Shown one piece after another: positions 16,234 through 23,920 of a DNA stretch of 23,920 bases; the stretch's first letter is position 1, and every line of letters begins with the position of its first letter. Both the position numbers and the translations under genes were made by a program. Source of the DNA: JANQPA01 sp964628385 (GTDB lineage Bacteria > Bacteroidota > Bacteroidia > Chitinophagales > Saprospiraceae); assembly GCA_964628385.1 (NCBI GenBank), contig CAZVOD010000076.1, forward strand, positions 1 to 23,920. Direction: 5' to 3'. Under the pieces are notes generated by a model. It was given only the letters and a program-made list of their open reading frames with translations. It did no database searches and was not told the origin of the DNA.

Positions 16234-16639
16234 TATTCAGCGCTCCTGTCTCTCGGGCTATTATCAGAAATGCACCACGGCGATGCCGGATAATGGCCCC
16301 GGAGTATTGAATCATTCGAAATTTCTTCATAAACTTAATCAAATTACTGCTTTTTCATCTCAAATCTCTTATATTTATTGAAAATAAAATTATATATTAG
16401 AAAAATTGATCAATAGGCTATAGGAAAGGATATACGTACAGCTTATGATCATCATCTCCCAAAAACTGAATAACAGTTCCGATTTGCTCGCATTCTATCA
16501 ATTGCTTGTTAAATATTTGATAAAAAATGGTATTTAACTAAACAGTAAACAACGCTTTACAGGCAGTTCATATAAGATTTGCATTTTATCTCAAGTAATA
16601 GACACGCACAAACACTGAAAAAAATAGTCGGCCATTATT
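16234..16639. other. 406-base intergenic region with one structured element
   Basis: This gap between fumC and the phosphoesterase gene is AT-rich past position 16310. Its one clear feature is a stem: GGGCTATTATC (16255-16265) pairs with GATAATGGCCC (16289-16299) over 11 bases, including one G-U, with a small CGGC/GCCG hairpin in the loop. It starts 21 bases after the fumC stop and has no T-tract, so it may be a stabilising 3' structure rather than a classical terminator. No strict TAnnTTTG promoter was found; TAAGATTTG at 16574-16582 is off by one base of spacing. A 30-codon frame at 16446-16538 is not convincing. Confidence 0.4.
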
Positions 16640-17518
16640 ATGAAAAGGGAATTGGATATCGTTATTCTATCGGATGTGCATTTAGGGACGTACGGTTGTC
16701 ATGCTAAAGAACTTCTAACTTACCTTCACAGTATCAAAGTTAAAACCCTGATACTTAACGGAGACTTTATTGACATGTGGCAGTTCAGGAAACGTTACTT
16801 TCCCAAACAGCACATGCAGGTGCTTCAGTGTGTGCTCAAAATGGCTTCTGAGGGTACCAAAGTATACTATATCACAGGAAATCACGACGATGTACTACGC
16901 CGTTACTCTGATTTTTCGGCGGGGAATATCCATTTGCGAGATCAACTGGTATTGCAACTAAAAGGAAGGTCCTACTGGATTTTTCACGGTGATATTTTCG
17001 ATATTTTCACTAAATATTCTCCTTTCATTTCCAACCTGGGTGGTAAATCCTACGACTACTTAATCTGGCTCAACCGTTTAACTAATAATGTGAGAATGGC
17101 TTTGGGTATGCCCAAAATGTCACTAGCCAAGAAGGTAAAAAACAAGATGAAAAAGGCGCTTCAGTACATTAATGATTTTGAAGATACAGCTATCAAAATT
17201 GCCGCTGAACAAGAATATGACTACGTTATTTGCGGGCACATCCATCGCCCTCAAATGAAAAGTAGCGAATATAAAGGTCGTAAAACTACTTACCTTAATT
17301 CAGGTGACTGGGTAGAAAACCTCACTGCATTAGAGTACAAATGGGGACGCTGGTCCATTTATGAGTACGATGAGTTAGACTATGATCTCGATGACACGCC
17401 CGGGCCATCAAAGAAGGACGACCAGGAAGGAAGCCTCCCGATGGATGGTATAAGTGCCAAGGAAGTTTTCAAGCAAATCGTGCAGGAAAAAATCCATAAA
17501 GAATACTTATCTCAGTAG
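16640..17518 (+). CDS. Metallophosphoesterase, LpxH-like (UDP-2,3-diacylglucosamine diphosphatase family)
   Basis: A 292-residue calcineurin-type phosphoesterase with every metal motif in place: DVH (D12, H14), GDFID (D42), GNHDD (N81, H82, D83), FHGDIFD (H116) and GHIHRP (H200, H202). It most resembles the LpxH-like enzymes that hydrolyse UDP-2,3-diacylglucosamine to lipid X in lipid A synthesis, acting at the cytoplasmic face of the inner membrane. It is about 50 residues longer than E. coli LpxH, with extra length in an acidic C-terminal tail (YDLDDTPGPSKKDDQEGS) and a Lys-rich insert (AKKVKNKMKKALQY). A related role on another nucleotide or lipid phosphate cannot be excluded. It converges on the GH57 gene. 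The fold is certain; the lipid A role is likely. Confidence 0.85.
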   Translation: MKRELDIVILSDVHLGTYGCHAKELLTYLHSIKVKTLILNGDFIDMWQFRKRYFPKQHMQVLQCVLKMASEGTKVYYITGNHDDVLRRYSDFSAGNIHLRDQLVLQLKGRSYWIFHGDIFDIFTKYSPFISNLGGKSYDYLIWLNRLTNNVRMALGMPKMSLAKKVKNKMKKALQYINDFEDTAIKIAAEQEYDYVICGHIHRPQMKSSEYKGRKTTYLNSGDWVENLTALEYKWGRWSIYEYDELDYDLDDTPGPSKKDDQEGSLPMDGISAKEVFKQIVQEKIHKEYLSQ

Positions 17519-17528
17519 AAGGCTTACA

Positions 17529-17679
17529 GCTGTCTCAAAAGCCTGTTGGCTTTTTTGGCCAGCCGATAATATTTTTTAAGTGCTGATTTTTCAGGTGAAA
17601 ATTGAAAATTTCACCTGAAAAATCAGCACTTAATAATAAAAACTTGTGTCTCGAAACGACAAAGGAGTTTTGAGACAGC
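17529..17679 (-). repeat. Two-hairpin interspersed repeat, copy 2, with outer inverted repeats
   Basis: The right part (17586-17678) matches the block at 182-270. Hairpin 1 here is a perfect 23-bp stem (17578-17600 with 17609-17631, core CTGATTTTTCAGGTGAAA). Hairpin 2 (17648-17657 with 17667-17676, loop GACAAAGGA) is identical in sequence to copy 1. This copy also has outer inverted repeats GCTGTCTCAAAA (17529-17540) and TTTTGAGACAGC (17668-17679), which give it a transposon-like outline of 151 bases. It fills the space between convergent genes and ends 18 bases from the GH57 stop. Confidence 0.75.
17537..17556 (+). terminator. Terminator of the LpxH-like gene
   Basis: AAAAGCC (17537-17543) pairs with GGCTTTT (17548-17554) around TGTT, followed by more T residues to 17556. 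It lies 18 bases after the stop codon and is a plain factor-independent terminator. It overlaps the left inverted repeat of the interspersed repeat, so the repeat itself supplies the terminator. Confidence 0.65.
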
Positions 17680-17697
17680 CTCATATGCCCGGGCTGT

Positions 17698-20127
17698 TTA
17701 AGCGATCACCAGCCTGGGCACTTCTGTCTTTACGTGTAGATGCGCTCCCAATTTCAGGAAAGCCTGTTCAAATGCCTGATCCGGATATTTCTCTGTATCA
17801 TTTTGATACCTGCGCAACATGGAAAAGTATAGGTTTTGGCTTTTCCAGATATCAGGTTCAATACCAATAGACTTCAAAAGATCAAATATTTCTATGAGCC
17901 CTTCAATGGCTCTGGCAGTTCCATTATTCTGACGGCAATGTAAGAGTTCCTGGTATATTCTTTCACTAGCAGCCAGTTTGAGGCTATCTACATTTGTCAG
18001 GGATAGGTTCCATTTTTCAAACTCTCTGGTAAGTTGGTACAGCCGCCTGATGTTAAGACCATTATACCTGAAAAAGTTATAAATATCCTGATTGACAATA
18101 AACTGTACTGCATCTCTGTAGGCAGCCGGAATAGGTACATTACTATCCTTTATGCCAGTCATCAATAAGTAGTTATCGTTGTACACCTCCCGGAATAAAG
18201 TCTCTATTTTCTTCAGACTTTCATCCGTTATTTGCTTCAATATCTTGCGCTTTTCATCCCTAAATAAATGCCATATCGTAAATTTTTCAGAAGAAAAACA
18301 ACTTTGCATTGTAGCGACTACTTCTCCCAGGTTAGCATTTTTAAAAGATTTTATAACTAACTGTTCCATCTCTTCAAATGCCTGCATGTGCATATCTGTA
18401 GAAATATAACCTATAATATTCTGCTGGCCGAGATACAATACAGCAAAAGAAAATTGTTTTCTGGAATGCGTAATCCTAGATTTAAGGGAAATTCTGCCAG
18501 TAGCAATCTTTTGATTGCCCGCTTCGATACGCTCAAAACGCTCGCTATCCGAAATGAAGTTAAAGAATTCTAGGTGCTCCGGATACTCTTCAAATAAAGA
18601 AGATGCAGCGTAATGGATTCCTACCCTCGTCAAGTCCACCCTGGCAGGCATGACGTGCTTTTCGTAACTGCCAAAACCGTTTTCGTACACATTACTGGGG
18701 ATTGATTTCAGTCGCTCAATAAATTCATCGTGCAAATCCATATCCGCTACCTGCCTGGCATAATAAATAACGCGATTGGCGTACTGCATAATTTGATTCG
18801 TCTCGATGCCCGAAACTTCATCAAAGAACCAGCCACAGCTCGTATACATTAGCATAGCATTTCGTTGCATTTCCATCCATCTCAGCACGTAGGTCTGCTC
18901 ATCAGCGGAGAGCTTTCTTTTGGAATGCTTTTTGATAAAAGCTTTTACATTTTTTTCACTCCGGTCTAAAATAACGTCAATAAAAGCGTCCCGAGCTTTC
19001 CAAGGATTTTTTAACAAGCCCGCTGTCCGCTGTTCAAAAACCGGGTTAATAGTATCCCTGAGCCAGTCGAGTGTCATCCTTAGGGGAGCCCGCCAATTCT
19101 GGTTCCAGAAAGGATGGCCTCCTGAATTACATCCACAATTCGACTTCCATCTTTCTACGCCGTGAACACAGCTCCAGGAGCTATTATCATGGATTTCTGT
19201 TTCATATTCAGGTGGAAAAAGGTCCAGGTAAGCTCCATAGTTTATTATGGTAGCCATATTTTTCTCTTCAATGTGGTTGATGCAATCAGCTAAAGCCATT
19301 TCACCGTGGCGATGGTGATGGCCATAACTTTCACCATCAGTAGCGATATGCACCAACTGAGCTTCCTCATTATCATCAAAGGCATCTACCAGACTGCTGG
19401 CAAAATATTTCCCATTATTCAAATACCCTTTGAACGCTACTCCCTGAGAATTATCGCCGTGATAGTAGAAAATGACAATACTTTTCCCGGAGGGTAAATT
19501 ACATTTATAAGCCCTACGAGTGTCGATAGTGTGTTCATTGACAACATGCCAGTTTTCCTCCCCCATCTTGCGAATACTTTTGGCCTGACGAGGCGACAAA
19601 ACGGTAAATTGTATACCACGAGCGGCCAATACTTCGAGTGAATCCGCATCAACAGCAGTTTCTGGCAACCACATTCCCTCAGGCTTACGCTTAAATCGAT
19701 ACTCAAAATCTTTGATCCCCCAAACCACTTGAGTTTCTCTATCCCGCTCATTGGAAAGCGGCAAAATCATATGGTTGTAAGCTTGAGCCATAGCCGAGCC
19801 ATGCCCATTAAAGTTTTTCTTACTTTGCTCATCAGCGTTGAGAACGGCCTGGTAAGTTTGCGGATCGGCTTTTTCCATCCAGGATAATAAAGTAGGACCA
19901 AAATTAAAGCTGATCTTGGTATAGTTGTTAAGAATCTTCATGATCCGCCCTTCGCTATCTTCAATCCTTGCGGCGGTATTGGGAGCATAACATTCGTAGT
20001 TGATACGTTCATTCCAATCGTGAAAGGGGGCTGCCGAATCTTGCATTTCTACTACTTCCAACCAGGCATTTTCACGTGGAGGCTGGTAAAAGTGCCCGTG
20101 AATACAAATGAATTTATTACTAGCCAT
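17698..20127 (-). CDS. Glycoside hydrolase family 57-type protein with DUF3536
   Basis: From ATG 20127 it has 809 residues; a TTG six bases upstream is in frame but less likely. The N-terminal GH57-like barrel begins with ICIHGHFYQPPRENAW (H10, H12), the family's first motif. GMWLPETAVD (E156) and ATDGESYGHHHRHGEM (D264, E266) are other conserved acidic positions that could serve in catalysis, though I cannot assign nucleophile and acid. Residues from about 290 on, including the Cys-rich SWSCVHGVERWKSNCGCNSGG segment, correspond to the DUF3536 architecture. GH57 enzymes act on alpha-glucans (amylase, branching enzyme, 4-alpha-glucanotransferase); activity of this subgroup is not established to my knowledge. 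No signal peptide, so cytoplasmic; a role in storage glucan is possible. It converges on the LpxH-like gene, and its 3' end meets repeat copy 2. Confidence 0.88.
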   Translation of the reverse strand: MASNKFICIHGHFYQPPRENAWLEVVEMQDSAAPFHDWNERINYECYAPNTAARIEDSEGRIMKILNNYTKISFNFGPTLLSWMEKADPQTYQAVLNADEQSKKNFNGHGSAMAQAYNHMILPLSNERDRETQVVWGIKDFEYRFKRKPEGMWLPETAVDADSLEVLAARGIQFTVLSPRQAKSIRKMGEENWHVVNEHTIDTRRAYKCNLPSGKSIVIFYYHGDNSQGVAFKGYLNNGKYFASSLVDAFDDNEEAQLVHIATDGESYGHHHRHGEMALADCINHIEEKNMATIINYGAYLDLFPPEYETEIHDNSSWSCVHGVERWKSNCGCNSGGHPFWNQNWRAPLRMTLDWLRDTINPVFEQRTAGLLKNPWKARDAFIDVILDRSEKNVKAFIKKHSKRKLSADEQTYVLRWMEMQRNAMLMYTSCGWFFDEVSGIETNQIMQYANRVIYYARQVADMDLHDEFIERLKSIPSNVYENGFGSYEKHVMPARVDLTRVGIHYAASSLFEEYPEHLEFFNFISDSERFERIEAGNQKIATGRISLKSRITHSRKQFSFAVLYLGQQNIIGYISTDMHMQAFEEMEQLVIKSFKNANLGEVVATMQSCFSSEKFTIWHLFRDEKRKILKQITDESLKKIETLFREVYNDNYLLMTGIKDSNVPIPAAYRDAVQFIVNQDIYNFFRYNGLNIRRLYQLTREFEKWNLSLTNVDSLKLAASERIYQELLHCRQNNGTARAIEGLIEIFDLLKSIGIEPDIWKSQNLYFSMLRRYQNDTEKYPDQAFEQAFLKLGAHLHVKTEVPRLVIA

Positions 20128-20345
20128 GATCAATAACAGATATAGTTGAGTTCAAACAAATTTAATCACCAGTTCTAATAAACATATTCTATTGATGGAT
20201 GAAAAATTTATATTTTTTTATTGTTGATATTTTACGGGCAGCAAAAGGGAAACGGAAATTATAAAATAAGGTTTAAAAGTCCGACTCCCAGTTTGCTGGC
20301 AAATCTACACAGCCTATCAAAACTTTTCTCCGACTGAGAACTTTC

Positions 20346-20353
20346 TATCTTTG
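20346..20353 (+). promoter_or_regulatory. Candidate -7 box for the PIG-L gene
   Basis: TATCTTTG matches the Bacteroidota -7 consensus TAnnTTTG exactly and lies 43 bases before the ATG at 20397. No TTTG is found 19-21 bases upstream (the region reads AACTTTTCTC), so the promoter would depend on a weak -33 element. Confidence 0.45.
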
Positions 20354-20396
20354 TAGAAATTATTTGCTTCCCATTATCTGAACAAACTAGAAGATC

Positions 20397-22943
20397 ATGA
20401 TGCGTTTCCGTGCAATATTCTTGTGTTTTATACTTACTATTTTAGGGTTTCTTCCTGAAATGGCTAGGGCACAAGCTCCGAAAAAAATGACCTCTGCCGA
20501 GTTACACGAAGCAATCAAGAAGCTCAATTTTCTGGGTTCGGCACTGTACCTTGCGGCCCACCCTGATGATGAAAATACCCGAATGATTGCTTACCTCTCT
20601 AATGAAGTAAAAGCTAACGTTGCTTATTTATCACTTACCAGAGGCGATGGAGGTCAGAACCTGATAGGCCCTGAGATCAGAGCGCTTCTTGGGCTCATTC
20701 GCACTCAGGAGTTGTTGGGAGCGCGCCGTATTGACGGTGGTAGCCAAATGTTTACCCGTGCTAATGATTTTGGCTATTCCAAGCATCCTGACGAGACCCT
20801 TAAAATCTGGGATAAAGACAAAGTGCTGGCGGACGTCGTCTGGGGAATTCGCAAATGGCGCCCGGATGTTATTATCAACCGATTTGATCACCGGTCGCCT
20901 GGTACTACACATGGGCACCATACCTCTTCTGCGATGTTGTCCGTAGAAGCCTTTGATCTGGTAAATGACCCTCAAGCCTACCCTGATCAACTAAAATATG
21001 TAGAACCCTGGCAACCTAAACGTTTATTTTTCAATACTTCCTGGTGGTTTTATGGTAGTAGAGAAAAATTTAAAAAAGCAGACAAGACTAACCTAATGAG
21101 TGTAGATGTAGGGGTTTATTATCCTTTTGCTGGAAAATCCAATAACGAAATTGCTGGAGAAAGTCGCAGCATGCACAAATCACAGGGCTTTGGATCTTCT
21201 GGCGACAGAGGTTCTCAGCAGGAATACCTGGAATTATTAAAAGGAGAGATGCCCGCTACCAAGACGAGTTTGTTCGAAGGTATTAACACCTCCTGGTCAA
21301 GAGTTCCCGGGGGCGAAGGAGTCGGTAAAGTGCTAGCGAGAGTAGAACAGGAGTTTGACCACAATACACCTTCCAAATCAATAGATGATTTGTTGACAGC
21401 CTACAAACTATTGCGCTCTCTTCCTGATAGTTACTGGAGAACTGTAAAATTGGAGGAATTAAAAACGGTCATTTATGGCTGCCTGGGGCTTTTTCTAGAA
21501 CCTGTCGCTGAAGATTATTCCACAACTCCCGGAGAGGATGTACAACTCAGCATTGAAGTATTGAACCGTTCTGCTGAAGATGTAAAATTACTGGCATTTG
21601 ATGTATACCCTGCTGGCTTTGATACAACTATCAATATGGCTTTAGCCGATAACGTTCAAAATAAGTTTTTCAAAACGGTGCAACTACCCGGTAGTATTAA
21701 CCCCACCAATCCCTACTGGTTGAATAAAGAAGGGACACTTGGTTTGTACAGTGTAGAAGATCAGGAGCTGATCGGTCTTCCGGAGACACCAAGAGCCTTT
21801 AAAGTAAATTTTGAGATGGAAATCAACGGCGTGAATATTGATTTCTCAAAAGATGTAATTTACAAAAAAACAGATCCGGTAGATGGTGAAGTATACAGGC
21901 CGTTTGAAGTTACTGCTCCTGTATTTACCAATCTGGCAGAAAAGGTCTATGTCTTTGCCGGCAATAGTTCAAAGACGGTTTCTGTGGTCATCAGAGCGGG
22001 TAAAGATAGCGTGGATGGTCAACTTTACCTGGAAGTTCCTGAAGGCTGGCGGGTACAACCCCAATCCCTACCATTTAGCCTCGAAAGAAAAGGAGAAGAG
22101 CGTCGCCTGTCTTTCGATTTGTTCCCACCTCTCAACCAGAGTGAAGGCTATGTATATCCTATCGCTGAAGTAGAAGGACAAAATTACCAAGACGAAATTG
22201 TTTTGATAGAATATGATCATATTCCCACTCAAACAGTCGTACAAAAAGCCAGAGCTAAAGCGGTAAAAATCGATATCAAAAAAGAAGGAAATCGCATTGG
22301 GTATATCATGGGCGCCGGCGATGCTATACCTGTGAGCCTGGAGCAGATAGGATATGAAGTTACATTGCTGGAAGAAAATGATATGAGTGTAGAAAGACTT
22401 CAGGAGTTTGATGCGATCATTATCGGCATCAGAGCCTACAATACGAATGAGCGCCTAAAGTTTCATCAAGCTAAATTGATGGAGTATGTCAAAACAGGAG
22501 GGACGATGATCGTTCAGTATAACACTACAAGAAGCCTTAAAATAGGTATGGATGAAATTGGTCCTTATCCATTGAAGATCTCTCGTGACCGCGTTGCTGT
22601 AGAAGAAGCCGAGGTGCGATTTCTGGCTCCAGACCATCCAGTGCTGAATTTTCCTAACAAGATCACGCAAAAGGATTTTGAAGGCTGGGTACAGGAACGT
22701 GGTCTGTATTTTCCTGATGAATGGTCAGAAAACTATACGGCCATCCTTTCATCAAATGATCCCGGCGAGCCCGCCCGCGATGGAGGCCTACTCGTAGCAG
22801 AATACGGTAAAGGTTATTACATCTATTCTGGTTATTCCTGGTTTAGAGAACTGCCAGCCGGTGTTCCGGGGGCCTTTCGATTGTTTGCTAACCTGATTTC
22901 CATTGGTCAAAGGGATGCCGAAGCTAAAGGAGATAGAGAGTAA
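20397..22943 (+). CDS. Exported PIG-L (LmbE-like) deacetylase with C-terminal GATase-like region
   Basis: An 848-residue protein with a signal peptide (about 1-25, ending ARA-Q), so it acts outside the cytoplasm. Two adjacent in-frame ATGs (20397, 20400) are both possible starts. The N-terminal domain (about 35-290) is a PIG-L/LmbE zinc de-N-acetylase: AHPDDE at 54-59 gives the zinc ligands and catalytic Asp, LTRGDGGQN (80-88) is conserved, and THGHH (171-175) supplies the third zinc ligand. Relatives remove acetyl groups from N-acetylglucosaminyl substrates, so a surface or dietary amino-glycan is plausible. Residues about 380-610 look like beta-sandwich domains, and about 623-710 like a GATase/ThuA fold (YIMGAGDAIPVSLEQIGYEV; KLMEYVKTGGTMIVQYNT). 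Much longer than one-domain family members but, from memory, common in Bacteroidota. A strong terminator follows. Confidence 0.88.
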   Translation: MMRFRAIFLCFILTILGFLPEMARAQAPKKMTSAELHEAIKKLNFLGSALYLAAHPDDENTRMIAYLSNEVKANVAYLSLTRGDGGQNLIGPEIRALLGLIRTQELLGARRIDGGSQMFTRANDFGYSKHPDETLKIWDKDKVLADVVWGIRKWRPDVIINRFDHRSPGTTHGHHTSSAMLSVEAFDLVNDPQAYPDQLKYVEPWQPKRLFFNTSWWFYGSREKFKKADKTNLMSVDVGVYYPFAGKSNNEIAGESRSMHKSQGFGSSGDRGSQQEYLELLKGEMPATKTSLFEGINTSWSRVPGGEGVGKVLARVEQEFDHNTPSKSIDDLLTAYKLLRSLPDSYWRTVKLEELKTVIYGCLGLFLEPVAEDYSTTPGEDVQLSIEVLNRSAEDVKLLAFDVYPAGFDTTINMALADNVQNKFFKTVQLPGSINPTNPYWLNKEGTLGLYSVEDQELIGLPETPRAFKVNFEMEINGVNIDFSKDVIYKKTDPVDGEVYRPFEVTAPVFTNLAEKVYVFAGNSSKTVSVVIRAGKDSVDGQLYLEVPEGWRVQPQSLPFSLERKGEERRLSFDLFPPLNQSEGYVYPIAEVEGQNYQDEIVLIEYDHIPTQTVVQKARAKAVKIDIKKEGNRIGYIMGAGDAIPVSLEQIGYEVTLLEENDMSVERLQEFDAIIIGIRAYNTNERLKFHQAKLMEYVKTGGTMIVQYNTTRSLKIGMDEIGPYPLKISRDRVAVEEAEVRFLAPDHPVLNFPNKITQKDFEGWVQERGLYFPDEWSENYTAILSSNDPGEPARDGGLLVAEYGKGYYIYSGYSWFRELPAGVPGAFRLFANLISIGQRDAEAKGDRE

Positions 22944-22983
22944 GGCTTCTGCAAATCGCGTGGAATTATATTTTGTTTTGCAG

Positions 22984-23026
22984 AAAAAGAATACCAAATA
23001 ATTTAGGTATTCTTTTTCTTTTTTAA
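22984..23026 (+). terminator. Strong terminator of the PIG-L gene
   Basis: AAAAAGAATACC (22984-22995) pairs with GGTATTCTTTTT (23006-23017), a 12-bp perfect stem with a 10-base loop, followed by CTT and six T residues to 23026. A second inverted repeat just upstream (TTCTGCAAA 22947-22955 with TTTGCAGAA 22977-22985) shares two bases with its left arm and could compete weakly. Confidence 0.85.
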
Positions 23027-23219
23027 TGAAAATTAACATATTTACCTTGTGAAGAATAAACTCTGTAAACCCTGGGAAGCTCTGTCCGCTTGATAGGACA
23101 TAAAACCGGCTCCTGTTTATTCTTACCATTCTCAATAACCGATTTTAAACACAAGTTGAGATACCAAATTACTTGAACCCGTTTCATAAATAGTTAATTC
23201 TGAACTTATTTAGCCAGTT

Positions 23220-23920
23220 ATGCAAAATCGAACATCACTCTCGTTTGTCATTCTTACTTTTTTCTTTGCCCATTTTACTTTCGGACAATTATCCATAACT
23301 ACAACTGTAATTGATGGTACTTGCAGAAGTAATGGAGAGATACAAATCACAGTTAATGGAGGTTCTGGCGATTATACGTTTTCCTTAATGAATTCTTGCG
23401 GCCATAGTATTCCTCCACCAACAACGACACCAGCATTTTCTAGCCTACTCCCCTGTGATGAATATTATGTTATTGTAATTGATGAGGAAACAGCAGAAGA
23501 GGCTCGTAAAACTGTCTCAGTAACCACTAGCTATCAGGACATGGAGGTCAGTATAGTACTTCAGGATTGCGATCTTGTGATTGAAGTCAATGGAGGAAGA
23601 CCACCCTACAGTTTTGAATATTCTGATGAAGGACGTACTGGAAATTTTGAGACCACCGGAGAGATACTTCCCAGAACCAGTAATGACTCTATCTGGGTCA
23701 GGGTAACCGATCAATGTGGCGTCCCAACAGCAATTGCCGAACCAGTTGATTACAATCCAATCACAGCGATAAATGATAGTCAGTCTTCTGAAGGTGTACG
23801 ATTTTCGACAAAAGGAGGATTAGCACCTTTTACTTACACCTTAACTAGCTCAGAAGGGACTTTTACCAATTCAGACGGATTATTTCCATGGGAGCAGATT
23901 GGCTGTGATGCCATAATTTC
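23220..23920 (+). CDS. Secreted modular protein with SprB-like repeats, 5' part only
   Basis: The frame opens at ATG 23220 and has no stop before the window edge, so only the first 233 residues are visible. A signal peptide covers about residues 1-22 (LSFVILTFFFAHFTFG-Q). The mature part contains three similar units about 75-78 residues apart: VNGGSGDYTFSL (45-56), VNGGRPPYSFEY (123-134) and TKGGLAPFTYTL (197-208), each near a Cys (C35, C117, C229 and others). The GGxxPYxYxW-like pattern recalls SprB repeats of Bacteroidota cell-surface proteins, which are usually very large and exported by the type IX secretion system through a C-terminal sorting domain. That C-terminus is outside the window, so gliding adhesin, other adhesin or surface enzyme remain open. 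No clear promoter was found upstream. Confidence 0.75.
   Translation, partial: MQNRTSLSFVILTFFFAHFTFGQLSITTTVIDGTCRSNGEIQITVNGGSGDYTFSLMNSCGHSIPPPTTTPAFSSLLPCDEYYVIVIDEETAEEARKTVSVTTSYQDMEVSIVLQDCDLVIEVNGGRPPYSFEYSDEGRTGNFETTGEILPRTSNDSIWVRVTDQCGVPTAIAEPVDYNPITAINDSQSSEGVRFSTKGGLAPFTYTLTSSEGTFTNSDGLFPWEQIGCDAII

Noticed and set aside
16446..16538. 30-codon frame in the gap before the LpxH-like gene
   Set aside because: The composition is ordinary AT-rich spacer, no promoter match lies upstream and no recognisable motif is present.
20631..20990. 119-residue minus-strand frame inside the PIG-L gene
   Set aside because: It is antisense to the zinc-binding deacetylase domain, whose motifs are intact, so it is a coding shadow.
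23081..23100. TGTCC...GGACA mini-hairpin upstream of the secreted protein, considered as a riboswitch part
   Set aside because: Only five base pairs, and the surrounding sequence did not match any riboswitch class I could recall.
1..23920. tRNA, rRNA, CRISPR arrays, transposases and phage genes
   Set aside because: None was seen: no GTTCRA-type T-arm context outside coding sequence, no regularly spaced direct repeats and no recombinase motifs in any credible reading frame.

Overview
This window reads as chromosomal DNA of a Gram-negative member of the Bacteroidota, most likely a marine or soil Cytophagales-type bacterium. The evidence is an exported M14 metallopeptidase and an exported PIG-L protein of the long Bacteroidota type, a PF14121-like putative porin, Bacteroidota-style lipoproteins, a secreted protein with SprB-like modules, few Shine-Dalgarno sequences, and several TTTG-N20-TAnnTTTG-like promoters. 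These family calls are from memory of the protein families; no search was run. I see no tRNA, rRNA, CRISPR array, transposase or phage gene.

Layout. Positions 1-288 are non-coding and hold three stacked hairpins, including copy 1 of a two-hairpin repeat, just past the end of a leftward M14 peptidase (289-2883). A divergent spacer leads to a small SCP2-domain protein (3046-3339), a strongly folded spacer (3358-3431) and a small membrane protein (3539-3838). Then comes a rightward cluster of Gfo/Idh/MocA oxidoreductase, lipoprotein and polyprenyl-phosphate sugar transferase (3921-7302), a plausible surface-glycan or exopolysaccharide operon. It converges on an XRE-cupin regulator (7332-7904). 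A leftward block holds recN, fabI and a putative porin (12706 down to 8161). Divergent from recN is a small lipoprotein (12836-13318).

The 13319-13912 gap is the richest non-coding stretch. It contains a terminator hairpin, a MITE-like element with terminal inverted repeats and a target-site duplication, a possible 23-residue membrane micropeptide with a good leftward promoter, and the terminator of superoxide dismutase (13913-14548). Rightward fumC (14833-16233) and an LpxH-like phosphoesterase (16640-17518) follow. The second repeat copy sits between the latter and a convergent GH57/DUF3536 protein (17698-20127). A rightward exported PIG-L deacetylase with a GATase-like C-terminal region (20397-22943) ends in a strong terminator, and the window closes inside a secreted modular protein (23220 to the edge).

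Most genes are housekeeping (fatty acid synthesis, TCA cycle, oxidative stress, DNA repair, probable lipid A synthesis) or envelope/glycan functions. I did not find a convincing new multi-gene system. The most unusual signals are the repeats and structured spacers: the two-hairpin repeat placed at the same distance after two leftward genes, the MITE-like element, the micropeptide candidate, and the 15-bp stem element at 3358-3431.
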